DNA of 8,283 bases, from contig DRLE01000276.1 in assembly GCA_011051475.1 (NCBI GenBank), positions 1 through 8,283 of the forward strand, written 5' to 3'. A program made the translations under genes and the position numbers. Source of the DNA: Gammaproteobacteria bacterium (lineage in GTDB: Bacteria > Pseudomonadota > Gammaproteobacteria > SZUA-229). Under the pieces are notes generated by a model. The model was not told the origin of the DNA, searched no databases, and saw only the letters and a list, made by a program, of their open reading frames with translations. Below, piece by piece: positions 1 through 6,980 of the stretch; position 1 is the first letter of the stretch; each line of letters opens with the position of its first letter.

Positions 1-335
1 ATGGGGTTGGCGCTGATGCGCCGGCCCACGGCACTGCCGTTGACCGGCGCCGCCAGCAGCACCACCCGCCCCTGTTTCATAAAGGGAAACTGGTCGAACA
101 GATGCAGGGTGACGATGCCGCCGAAACTGTGAGCGACAATATGAATCACGGGGGCGTCGATGTTTTCGATAAAGGCGTGCAGCTTTTCGGCGATTTTAGC
201 CGGCGGCTTGCCCCAGACATGGTAGTTAAAGGAATGACACTCATAGCCGGCCGCACTCAGGCTGTGCTTCAGTTTGAGCAGATCGACGCCACCGACACTC
301 CACAGACCATGAACCAGTACCACGGCTTCACGCAT
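1..335 (-). CDS. Alpha/beta-fold hydrolase (lipase/esterase-like), N-terminal 111 residues; truncated by window edge
   Basis: The minus-strand frame opens with ATG at 335 and runs without a stop to the window edge, so the 3' end is missing. The translation begins MREAVVLVHGLW, giving the beta strand plus HG oxyanion-hole motif (H9-G10) of alpha/beta hydrolases. A nucleophile elbow A-H-S-F-G-G has the presumed catalytic Ser at residue 70; Ala replaces the first Gly of GxSxG, as in lipases with AHSMGG. The Asp and His of the triad would lie in the missing part. A later segment, LLAAPVNGSAVGRR, fits the strand and loop after the elbow in LipA-like (COG1075-type) hydrolases. No signal peptide is seen, so a cytoplasmic enzyme is inferred. 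The start lies 20 bp past the nadA stop, with GGTGGG 8 nt before the ATG, suggesting it is the last visible gene of the aspS-nadA operon. Substrate unknown. Confidence 0.85.
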   Translation of the reverse strand, partial: MREAVVLVHGLWSVGGVDLLKLKHSLSAAGYECHSFNYHVWGKPPAKIAEKLHAFIENIDAPVIHIVAHSFGGIVTLHLFDQFPFMKQGRVVLLAAPVNGSAVGRRISANP

Positions 336-355
336 GGCAGCTGCCCACCGTCAGA

Positions 356-1450
356 TCAGGGAGAAACCTCAAGCATGCGGTCGAGGGCGATTTTTGCCTG
401 CTCGGCCACGTCGGCGGGCACGTGAATGGGGTTGACCACATTGCCTTCCACCAGGTTTTCCAGCACCCAGGCCAGGTGCTGCGGATCGATGCGGAACATG
501 GTGGAACACATGCACACATTGGGCGACATGAAATGGACGTTCTTGCCTTCATGCTTGTACTGTTCATGCAGTCGGTTCACCAGGTTGAGTTCGGTCGCCA
601 CCAGCCAGCGTGTGTTCGGCTCGGCGTCACGAATGGTTTTAATTATATATTCGGTGGAACCAATATAGTCAGATTTCTGGCAGACTTCAAACGGGCTTTC
701 CGGGTGCGCTATCACCTTCGTTTCCGGGTATTTCTGCTTGAAATTGTCGATCTGCTCCGGCTGGAACATCTGGTGCACCGAGCAGAAACCTTTCCACAGA
801 ATGATTTTCGCTTTTTCGATCTGCTCAGGCGTCAGCCCGCCCAGCGGCTTGTCGTAATCCCAGACCACCATCTCATCCAGCGGAATGCCCATGCGGTAAC
901 CGGTATTGCGCCCCAGGTGCTGGTCGGGAAAGAACAGCACCTTGTCCTTCTGCGAAAAGCTCCACTCCAGCACATTGCGCGCATTGGTCGAGGTGCAGAC
1001 AATGCCGCCATGTTCACCGCAGAATGCTTTCAGGTCGGCGGCGGAATTGATATAGGTCACCGGGGTTATACCGGCCTCGGCATCGAGCACTTCGGACAGT
1101 TCCGCCCAGGCGCGCTCGACGTTCTGCAGGTCGGCCATATCAGCCATGGAACAGCCGGCGGACATGTCCGGCAGGATGGCGGTCTGCTCCGGGCGGGAGA
1201 GAATATCGGCCACTTCGGCCATAAAATGCACGCCGCAGAAAACGATATAGTCGGCTTTCGAGCTGGCCGCCTGACGCGACAGCTTCAGCGAGTCGCCGGT
1301 GAAGTTGGCATGACGGAACACCTCATCGCGCTGGTAATGGTGGCCGAGAATCACCAGGCGATCGCCCAGCGCCTCGCGCGCCTTTAATATGCGCGCTTCG
1401 CAGTCTTCATCATCCAGCAGGGTATAGGGTTGTATCGCAGCTGCATTCAT
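356..1450 (-). CDS. nadA: Quinolinate synthase (NadA), [4Fe-4S] enzyme of NAD biosynthesis
   Basis: This 364-residue protein condenses iminoaspartate (made from aspartate by NadB) with dihydroxyacetone phosphate to quinolinate, the de novo precursor of NAD, in the cytoplasm. Family signatures are clear: GHHYQRDEV at 36-44, GDSLKLSR at 52-59, FCGVHFMAE at 71-79, MSAGCSMADM around Cys100, GFCSVHQMF around Cys223, and a C-M-C motif at 313-315. Cys100, Cys223 and one of Cys313/Cys315 (probably 315 by spacing) match the three cluster ligands. The length and C-x-C ending resemble the longer Bacillus subtilis-like form rather than E. coli, which is shorter and has a CxxCxxC stretch. ATG at 1450 fits the family start; an AAAGGT Shine-Dalgarno-like sequence lies 12 nt upstream, a rather long spacing. 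The gene begins 20 bp after aspS and is followed 20 bp later by the hydrolase, so co-transcription is likely. Confidence 0.97.
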   Translation of the reverse strand: MNAAAIQPYTLLDDEDCEARILKAREALGDRLVILGHHYQRDEVFRHANFTGDSLKLSRQAASSKADYIVFCGVHFMAEVADILSRPEQTAILPDMSAGCSMADMADLQNVERAWAELSEVLDAEAGITPVTYINSAADLKAFCGEHGGIVCTSTNARNVLEWSFSQKDKVLFFPDQHLGRNTGYRMGIPLDEMVVWDYDKPLGGLTPEQIEKAKIILWKGFCSVHQMFQPEQIDNFKQKYPETKVIAHPESPFEVCQKSDYIGSTEYIIKTIRDAEPNTRWLVATELNLVNRLHEQYKHEGKNVHFMSPNVCMCSTMFRIDPQHLAWVLENLVEGNVVNPIHVPADVAEQAKIALDRMLEVSP

Positions 1451-1470
1451 ACGCTATATAAGACCTTTTA

Positions 1471-3258
1471 TCAGGCCGTCGGTTCTTCCGCCTTTTCCGT
1501 TTTACGCAGTTTCAGATTGAGTTCACGCAGCTGCTTGCTGGAAACCGGCGCCGGCGCCGAGGTCAGCGGGCAGGCCGCGGTCTGGGTCTTGGGGAAGGCC
1601 ATGACGTCGCGGATGGAATGCGCGCCGCTCATCAGCATGACCAGGCGGTCGAGGCCGAAGGCAATGCCGGCATGCGGCGGGCAGCCGTATTTGAGGGCAT
1701 TGAGCAGAAAGCCGAACTTGTCCTCGGCTTCCTGCTCGGCAATACCCAGAATATCGAAGACGGCGTTCTGCATGTCCATCTTGTAGATACGTTCGGAGCC
1801 ACCACCGGTTTCGGTGCCGTTGAGCACCAGGTCATAGGCGCGCGACAGGGCGGCACCCGGGTTGGCCCTGAATTCTTCGGCCGAAGCCACATTCGGCGCG
1901 GTAAACGGATGGTGCAGCGGCGTCCAGCTGCCGTCACTGGCTTTTTCGAACATGGGGAAGTTGACCACCCACAGCGGCCGCCAGCCCTCTTCCACCAGAT
2001 TGTTATCCACACCCAGCCTGACGCGCAGCGCGCCGATGGATTCGTTGACGGTCACCGCATCGCCGGCACCGAAGAACAGGATATCGCCGGACTCACAGCC
2101 GGTTTTCTCCAGAATGGCGGTCAGCGCATCATCGGGCAGGAACTTGACGATGGGCGACTGCAGGCCGTCACGGCCGGCGGCTACATCATTGACCTTGATC
2201 CAGGCCAGACCTTTGGCGCCATAGCGGCCGACATAATCGGTGTAGTTGTCGATGTCCTTGCGCGAGAGCTCGGCGCCGCCGGGCATGCGCAGCACCACGA
2301 CGCGGCCTTCCGGGTCACTGGCCGGGCCGGAGAACACCTTGAATTCCACGTCCTTCATAATATCGGCCAGGTCGACCAGTTCCAGCGGAATGCGCAGATC
2401 GGGTTTGTCGGAACCGAAACGCAACATGGCCTCGGCATAATCCATGCGCGGGAAGGGATCGGGCAGATCCACGTCAAGCACCTGCTTGAACATGCCGCGG
2501 ATCATCTCTTCCATTATCGCCATTACGCCATCTTCGTCCATAAAGGTGGTTTCGATATCGATCTGGGTAAACTCGGGCTGGCGGTCGGCGCGCAGATCTT
2601 CGTCTCGGAAGCAGCGCACGATCTGATAGTAACGGTCCATGCCCGACATCATCAGCAGCTGCTTGAACAGCTGCGGCGACTGCGGCAGGGCAAAGAAACT
2701 GCCCGGATGGGTGCGTGAAGGCACCAGATAGTCGCGCGCGCCCTCGGGCGTGGCCTTGGTCAGCATCGGGGTTTCAATATCCCAGAAGCCGCGCTCGTCG
2801 AGAAAGTTGCGCACATAGCGGGTCACCTGCGTGCGCAGGCGCATGCGCTGCTGCATTTCATCACGGCGCAGGTCGATATAACGGTAGCGCAGGCGCAGGT
2901 CATCATGCACGTCATTGTCATCAAGCTGGAACGGCGGGGTTTCCGAGGCATTGAGCACTTCCAGCTCCAGCGCCAGCACTTCGATCTGGCCGGTGGTCAG
3001 CGCCGGGTTGACCGTGCCTTCCGGACGGGCGCGCACACGGCCCTTGACCCTGAGCACATATTCATTGCGGATATGCTCGGCCATTTCAAACATCTCGGCA
3101 CGATCCGGGTCGAACACCACCTGCACCAGACCTTCGCGGTCGCGCAAATCAACAAAAATAACCCCGCCGTGGTCACGGCGACGGTTGACCCAGCCACACA
3201 GGGTGACCTCCTGATCGAGCTGTTCTTCGGTGACGAGTCCGCAATAATGGCTGCGCAT
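1471..3258 (-). CDS. aspS: Aspartyl-tRNA synthetase, bacterial type; residues suggest the non-discriminating (Asp/Asn) form
   Basis: A class IIb synthetase of 595 residues, the normal bacterial length, charging tRNA-Asp with aspartate in the cytoplasm. Domains in order: N-terminal OB-fold anticodon-binding domain (about 1-105, with VTLCGWVNRRRDHGG), catalytic core with motif 2 (FRDEDLRADRQPEF, about 217-230), the bacterial GAD insertion (about 300-410), and motif 3 (GIAFGLDRLVMLM, about 531-543), then a tail rich in Lys/Glu. I chose ATG at 3258, giving MRSHYCG, the usual family start, preceded by GTGAG about 10 nt upstream. An in-frame GTG at 3273 would add five residues but has no ribosome site. 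His30 (D-H-G-G, where E. coli has D-L-G-S) is the residue reported for non-discriminating AspRS of Pseudomonas aeruginosa, which also makes Asp-tRNA-Asn for GatCAB. The gene lies downstream of the zinc-ribbon gene and 20 bp before nadA. Confidence 0.98.
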   Translation of the reverse strand: MRSHYCGLVTEEQLDQEVTLCGWVNRRRDHGGVIFVDLRDREGLVQVVFDPDRAEMFEMAEHIRNEYVLRVKGRVRARPEGTVNPALTTGQIEVLALELEVLNASETPPFQLDDNDVHDDLRLRYRYIDLRRDEMQQRMRLRTQVTRYVRNFLDERGFWDIETPMLTKATPEGARDYLVPSRTHPGSFFALPQSPQLFKQLLMMSGMDRYYQIVRCFRDEDLRADRQPEFTQIDIETTFMDEDGVMAIMEEMIRGMFKQVLDVDLPDPFPRMDYAEAMLRFGSDKPDLRIPLELVDLADIMKDVEFKVFSGPASDPEGRVVVLRMPGGAELSRKDIDNYTDYVGRYGAKGLAWIKVNDVAAGRDGLQSPIVKFLPDDALTAILEKTGCESGDILFFGAGDAVTVNESIGALRVRLGVDNNLVEEGWRPLWVVNFPMFEKASDGSWTPLHHPFTAPNVASAEEFRANPGAALSRAYDLVLNGTETGGGSERIYKMDMQNAVFDILGIAEQEAEDKFGFLLNALKYGCPPHAGIAFGLDRLVMLMSGAHSIRDVMAFPKTQTAACPLTSAPAPVSSKQLRELNLKLRKTEKAEEPTA

Positions 3259-3333
3259 GTTCTGGTTTCTCACTTCGCGCCGATGGCGCGGCTTGTTCGG
3301 GTTAAAAGGTGAGGATTTTACCTTATTTGGGCG

Positions 3334-3364
3334 AAGTTATAAGTTTTAAGTTGCAAGTTTTAAG
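3334..3364. repeat. AAGTTNN heptad tandem tract
   Basis: Four 7-bp units in register, AAGTTAT, AAGTTTT, AAGTTGC and AAGTTTT, followed by AAG, lie 76 bp upstream of the aspS start codon. On the minus strand it reads as CTTAAAACTT-type sequence; low-complexity tracts of this kind recur in intergenic regions of many proteobacteria, in my recollection. It could contribute AT-rich promoter sequence to aspS (a TATAAC lies in it on minus), but no convincing -35/-10 pair was found. Function unknown. Confidence 0.7.
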
Positions 3365-3414
3365 CAAAAAAACGGAGCGTAGCATGAATGCAGCCAGCCT
3401 GTGCCCCAACTTCT

Positions 3415-3491
3415 GTCATTGCGAGCGTTAGCGAAGCAATCCGGTTAAGTTTGCTGCTGAACGAGATTGCTTCGCTGGCGCTCGCAATGAC
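3415..3491. repeat. Inverted repeat of the GTCATTGCGAGCG / AAGCAATC family (MITE- or REP-like)
   Basis: Two 27-bp arms, 3415-3441 and 3465-3491, are inverted copies matching at 25 of 27 positions, with a 23-bp spacer. The two mismatches are adjacent (TT opposite GG): they give G-U pairs in a plus-strand RNA but A-C mismatches in the minus-strand RNA actually expected here. The right arm ends 11 bp after the stop codon of the zinc-ribbon gene, so the hairpin would form in the transcript between that gene and aspS. I recognise the arm sequence (translating as VIASVSEAI and NEIASLALAMT) as a widespread bacterial intergenic repeat often mis-annotated as short proteins. No transposase or clear target-site duplication was seen. 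Confidence 0.9.
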
Positions 3492-3502
3492 GGGGCGGAT
3501 TC

Positions 3503-3775
3503 CTACTTGCCGGTATTCCCGGAATCCGTGGATTTCTCTTTTGCCGCAGTACCGCTACTTTTACTGTCACTGCCGGCCACGTTTTTGCGATTGCCCGACT
3601 TGAAATCGGTCTCATACCAGCCACCGCCCTTGAGCCGGAAAGCGGCCGCGCTGACCATCTTTTTCATGCTCGACTTGCCGCACTCGGGGCATTTTTTCAG
3701 CGGCTTGTCGCTGACTTTCTGCAAAACCTCTTCCTCGTGCCCGCATTTTGTACACTGGTATTCATAGAACGGCAT
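3503..3775 (-). CDS. FmdB-family zinc-ribbon protein (putative regulator)
   Basis: A 90-residue protein beginning MPFYEYQC, the standard start of the FmdB/CxxC_CxxC_SSSS zinc-ribbon family. Two CxxC pairs (Cys8/Cys11 and Cys29/Cys32) should bind one zinc. The conserved FRLKGGGWYETDFK segment follows at about 46-59, and the last 30 residues are a low-complexity Ser/Lys/Gly tail (SDSKSSGTAAKEKSTDSG), typical of the family and probably disordered. The name comes from a proposed regulator of formamidase/amidase genes, but the real function is not settled; a nucleic-acid-binding role is a guess. It sits upstream of aspS in the same direction, a neighbourhood I recall from many proteobacteria, often with a DUF502 membrane-protein gene between; here that space holds only repeats. 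ATG at 3775 has a weak GCGAG ribosome site and a promoter candidate about 50 bp upstream. Confidence 0.93.
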   Translation of the reverse strand: MPFYEYQCTKCGHEEEVLQKVSDKPLKKCPECGKSSMKKMVSAAAFRLKGGGWYETDFKSGNRKNVAGSDSKSSGTAAKEKSTDSGNTGK

Positions 3776-3825
3776 GGCTAACTCGCTGATTTTTAATCAT
3801 TCATTGTAAAAAATATAAGCAGTTA

Positions 3826-3855
3826 ATTATATAGGGGCAAGCCCGCGCGCTTCAA
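3826..3855 (-). promoter_or_regulatory. Putative sigma70 promoter for the zinc-ribbon gene and perhaps aspS-nadA
   Basis: On the minus strand TTGAAG (3855-3850) and a perfect TATAAT (3831-3826) are separated by 18 bp, about 50 bp upstream of the zinc-ribbon start codon. A second overlapping pair, TTGCCC-17-TATATT, lies a little downstream. The -35 falls within a GC-rich imperfect palindrome (3841-3865), which might serve as an operator. The call rests on consensus matching by eye only. Confidence 0.5.
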
Positions 3856-3865
3856 GTGCGCAGGC

Positions 3866-3978
<113 letters not shown>

Positions 3979-3982
3979 GCCC

Positions 3983-4843
3983 ATGCCCCCAAAACACCCT
4001 GAAAACAAAACCGTTCTCATCACCGGCTGCTCCAGCGGCATTGGCTATTGCGTCGCGCATGGACTTAAGCAGCGCGGCTACTTCGTAATCGCCACGGCGC
4101 GACGAGAGGAAAGCGTGGCAATGCTGAAAAGCGAGGGTTTTGACAGCCTGCGGCTCGATCTTGCCGATGCGGACAGTGTCGAGAAGGGTTTTACGCAGGC
4201 CATGGAGTTGACCGGCGGTCGGCTTTACGCGCTGTTCAATAACGGCGCCTTTGGCCTGCCCGGCGCGGTGGAAGACCTTAGCCGCGATGCCCTGAAAACC
4301 CAGTTTGAAACCAATGTTTTCGGCTGGCAGCAACTGACCAACCTGGCCATTCCCGTTATGCGCAGGCAGGGATACGGCCGCATTATCCAGAACAGCTCGG
4401 TGCTGGGATTCGTCGCCATGCCCTTTCGCGGCGCCTATAATGCCAGCAAGTTTGCCATCGAGGGGCTGACGGACACCCTGCGCCTGGAACTGAAAGGCAG
4501 CGGCATTGAAATCAGCCTGATCGAACCCGGCCCCATTACCAGCCGTTTTCGCGCCAACGCCGTCAGGGCGCTTGAGCAGTATATTGATATCGATGGCAGC
4601 ATTCACCGTGACAAATATCGCGGTGTGCTCGAGCGCCTGCACAAGGAAGGCCCCGCGGCCCCCTTTACCCTGCCACCCGAAGCCGTACTCAAGCGGGTCA
4701 TTCATGCCCTTGAAGCCCGCAAACCCCGCGCACGCTATTACGTTACTGCACCCACTTATATCTTTGGTTTCCTCAAACGCACTCTCAGTACCCGTCAGCT
4801 GGACTATTTGCTGGCAAAAGCAGGGAGCGACGGTAAGAATTAG
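3983..4843 (+). CDS. Short-chain dehydrogenase/reductase, YbbO-like
   Basis: A 286-residue classical SDR, presumably a cytoplasmic NAD(P)H-dependent oxidoreductase. Seen in order: cofactor motif TGCSSGIG (14-21), basic residues ARR after beta-2 (39-41) suggesting NADP(H), D-L-A-D (59-62) for the adenine ring, NNGAFG (86-91) in place of the usual NNAG, catalytic Ser in NSS (137-139), YNASK with Tyr152 and Lys156, and EPGPI (181-185) after the active site. The overall pattern, including the GPI-T-RF segment and a C-terminal RYYVTAPTY, closely resembles E. coli YbbO, whose relatives act on aldehydes or sterol/retinol-like substrates; the true substrate is unknown. The start is constrained by an in-frame TAG at 3977, so ATG at 3983 is the first available. 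It has no Shine-Dalgarno sequence and sits 5 bp after a heptad repeat, so translation may be weak or leaderless. It stands alone, 151 bp before the next gene. Confidence 0.93.
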   Translation: MPPKHPENKTVLITGCSSGIGYCVAHGLKQRGYFVIATARREESVAMLKSEGFDSLRLDLADADSVEKGFTQAMELTGGRLYALFNNGAFGLPGAVEDLSRDALKTQFETNVFGWQQLTNLAIPVMRRQGYGRIIQNSSVLGFVAMPFRGAYNASKFAIEGLTDTLRLELKGSGIEISLIEPGPITSRFRANAVRALEQYIDIDGSIHRDKYRGVLERLHKEGPAAPFTLPPEAVLKRVIHALEARKPRARYYVTAPTYIFGFLKRTLSTRQLDYLLAKAGSDGKN

Positions 4844-4867
4844 CCGACAGATGGCAACTGTTTACCC

Positions 4868-4896
4868 TTATACCCCTCCTGAAATTGACGTATAAT
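4868..4896 (+). promoter_or_regulatory. Possible promoter for the GGDEF-EAL gene
   Basis: A perfect -10 hexamer TATAAT (4891-4896) is preceded, 17 bp away, by TTATAC (4868-4873), a poor -35. TTGACG directly abuts the -10 and is too close to be its -35. Transcription would begin near 4903, leaving a leader of about 90 nt before the chosen ATG. A weak -35 suggests activator dependence or low basal expression; this is inference. Confidence 0.45.
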
Positions 4897-4911
4897 GTTT
4901 TACGCTAAGCA

Positions 4912-4957
4912 CATGAAATTTCTTGGTTTTTAGACTACATTCAAATCATGAAATTTC
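4912..4957 (+). promoter_or_regulatory. Paired CATGAAATTTC direct repeat in the GGDEF-EAL leader, possible operator
   Basis: An identical 11-mer, CATGAAATTTC, occurs at 4912-4922 and 4947-4957, 35 bp start to start. Each contains the perfect 8-bp palindrome GAAATTTC. A further GAAATT lies at 4881, just before the -10, so three boxes recur at 34-35 bp. Position between the -10 and the start codon suits repressor binding or an RNA-level role, but no known regulator site is recognised. Confidence 0.35.
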
Positions 4958-4994
4958 AGGAACAGGATATAAGGCACAAATAACAGCTATCAGG

Positions 4995-6974
4995 ATGAAC
5001 AAGGACCCTATCAAACTGACCATTGGATTAGGCTTTGCCGGCGTGCTCGCGCTTATGGGTTTGATCAGTTTTATTTCATTGTCGCAGATGAATGCAATTA
5101 CCAATGAAATGACCGCCCTGCTTACCGAGACCAATGCAAAAATCTCAGCCGCCAATACCATGCGTGACAGTATTCGTCAGCGCGGGGATACGCTGTACCA
5201 GATGTATCTTACCGATGACTTTATCGAACGCGATGAACTTCATCTGAAAATGGCTGAATACGCACTTGAATACAAGCTTGCACGCGACGAACTCTACTCC
5301 TACCCCCTCAGTGCCAGGGAAGCGCGGCTACTGAACGATATTATCAAGCAGACCCGCGCCGCCAAGGCGGCCAATGACAGGGCCGCGGACGACCTGCTGT
5401 CCGACCTGCCCGATGAAACCGTACGTGCAAGCCTGGACAAGGCCAATATTGAACGACAGAAGATGCTGACGGACCTGACCGAGCTGGTGTCCTTGCAGGA
5501 AACCAGCACCCGTGACACCATCGAGGAAGCCCGCAAATACCAGGAAACCATCAGTAATATCGTTCTGCTGCTGTCGCTGGCGGCCTTTTTTATCGCCCTG
5601 TATATTGCCCAGCTGGTTATCCGCGAAACCAGCCGCAAGAATTCAGAAATTCACTTTCAGGCGACCCATGACGAACTTACCAGACTGGTCAACCGCAAGG
5701 AGTTCAACCAGCGTCTGCAGGACGCCCATAAAAGTGCCCGTGACAATAATGAAACCCACGCCCTGTGTTTTCTTGACCTCGATAATTTCAAAACAGTTAA
5801 CGACAACGGCGGGCATAAGGCCGGTGATGAACTGCTGATTGAGCTGACCCATCTGATCAGAAAGAACATACGCAGCAATGACACCCTGGCGCGTATCGGC
5901 GGCGATGAATTCGGCCTGCTGCTTGAAGGCTGCTCACTGGAAAAAGCCATTGAAATTTCCGAGGGGCTGGTCAGCCTGATCAAGAATTACGAGTTCAACT
6001 GGCATGGCAAGATCTTCCATGTTGGCGTCAGTATCGGCCTGGTCGTGATTGACCGTAACACCGACACCGTTGAGAAGGCCCTGCAGGAAGCCGATATTGC
6101 CTGTTACGCCGCCAAGGACATGGGCCGCAACCAGGTACAGATACATGAGCTCAATGACGAGCGCGTAAGAAAGATGCAGAAGGAACTGAGCTGGGTCGCC
6201 GACATTAACAATCGCAACAACGCCGAGCGCTTCTCTCTGTTTCTGCAGGCCATTAAAAACCTGCAGACCGACGAGGCGCCAATGTATGAAGTCCTGCTGC
6301 GCCTGAATGATGATGAAGGCAAGCTGGTGTCTCCGGGCAACTATATACCGGCAGCCGAACGTTTCAGTCTGATGAAAGACGTCGACCGCTTCGTCATCGA
6401 ACAGAGTTTTGAGCACCTGTCAGAGCTTTATCAGGATATCGAAGACTGCAATGTGCGCCTGTTTATCAATATCTCTTCCAACTCACTGAACGACCCGGAG
6501 TTCGCTGACTACATTATCGAGCAGTACAAAAAATACAATATTTACAATAATGCCATTTGCCTGGAAATCAGCGAAACCAAGGCCGTGAAAAACCTGAGCC
6601 AGACGTCTGCCCTGATCAACAGGCTGCATCGTCACAGGATCAGTTTTGCCCTGGATGATTTCGGCAGCGGTATTCCCTCCTTCTCCTACCTCAAGGAATT
6701 GTCCGTCGACTACCTGAAGATCCACGGCGATATAATTACCAGCATCTCCAATAACAGCGCCGATCGCGCCATGGTTGCCGCCATCCAGAAAGTCGGCGCC
6801 GTAATGAATATCAAAACCGTGGCCAAGCATGTGGAAGATGTCTTCACCCTGAACCAGCTGCGTGAAACCGGTATCGACTATGCCCAGGGCTTCTACCTGG
6901 ACCGCCCCCGGGCCATGGAAAAACGCATCGAGAAAATCCAGCAGGAAGCCAGGCAGGCAGCGGGGAAGCAATAA
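4995..6974 (+). CDS. Membrane-anchored GGDEF-EAL protein: probable diguanylate cyclase with degenerate EAL domain
   Basis: A 659-residue inner-membrane cyclic-di-GMP regulator. TM1 (about 9-29) and TM2 (about 188-208) flank a roughly 155-residue, charged, helical periplasmic sensor resembling a four-helix-bundle MCP-type domain; no HAMP is seen. The GGDEF domain (about 222-385) is intact: FLDLDNFKTVND, GH..GD, the active-site GGDEF (302-306), and an I-site RSND (293-296) five residues before it for product inhibition. The EAL domain (about 410-645) keeps EVLLR (432-436), N492, LEISE (523-527), DDFGSG (554-559) and K575, but reads KIHGD for KID and AKHVE (610-614) for AExVE, losing the glutamate held to be the catalytic base in active enzymes. 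Diguanylate cyclase activity is therefore likely and phosphodiesterase doubtful. The first in-frame start is TTG at 4923 (24 more residues, no ribosome site); ATG at 4995 begins just before TM1 and is preferred, though its own ribosome site is weak. Confidence 0.93.
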   Translation: MNKDPIKLTIGLGFAGVLALMGLISFISLSQMNAITNEMTALLTETNAKISAANTMRDSIRQRGDTLYQMYLTDDFIERDELHLKMAEYALEYKLARDELYSYPLSAREARLLNDIIKQTRAAKAANDRAADDLLSDLPDETVRASLDKANIERQKMLTDLTELVSLQETSTRDTIEEARKYQETISNIVLLLSLAAFFIALYIAQLVIRETSRKNSEIHFQATHDELTRLVNRKEFNQRLQDAHKSARDNNETHALCFLDLDNFKTVNDNGGHKAGDELLIELTHLIRKNIRSNDTLARIGGDEFGLLLEGCSLEKAIEISEGLVSLIKNYEFNWHGKIFHVGVSIGLVVIDRNTDTVEKALQEADIACYAAKDMGRNQVQIHELNDERVRKMQKELSWVADINNRNNAERFSLFLQAIKNLQTDEAPMYEVLLRLNDDEGKLVSPGNYIPAAERFSLMKDVDRFVIEQSFEHLSELYQDIEDCNVRLFINISSNSLNDPEFADYIIEQYKKYNIYNNAICLEISETKAVKNLSQTSALINRLHRHRISFALDDFGSGIPSFSYLKELSVDYLKIHGDIITSISNNSADRAMVAAIQKVGAVMNIKTVAKHVEDVFTLNQLRETGIDYAQGFYLDRPRAMEKRIEKIQQEARQAAGKQ

Positions 6975-6980
6975 GTTCTT

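Noticed and set aside
422..1387. Long plus-strand open frame of 321 codons opposite nadA
   Set aside because: It is fully antisense to an unmistakable nadA, shows no recognisable domain, and is rich in His/Gln/Arg as expected from reading GC-rich coding DNA backwards.
1618..2718. Long plus-strand open frame of 366 codons opposite aspS
   Set aside because: It is fully antisense to aspS, with the same reverse-frame composition and no recognisable family.
3388..3603. Plus-strand open frame of 71 codons upstream of aspS
   Set aside because: Its translation (VIASVSEAI, NEIASLALAMT) is the ATTGCGAG inverted repeat read through, then antisense of the zinc-ribbon gene; a well-known false protein.
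4923..4994. N-terminal extension of the GGDEF-EAL protein from a TTG codon
   Set aside because: The 24 extra residues have no ribosome site before the TTG, cover the paired CATGAAATTTC boxes, and precede a Met placed naturally just before the first membrane segment.
5934..6971. Minus-strand open frames of about 160 codons opposite the GGDEF-EAL gene
   Set aside because: Antisense to conserved GGDEF and EAL motifs, with no recognisable product or ribosome site.
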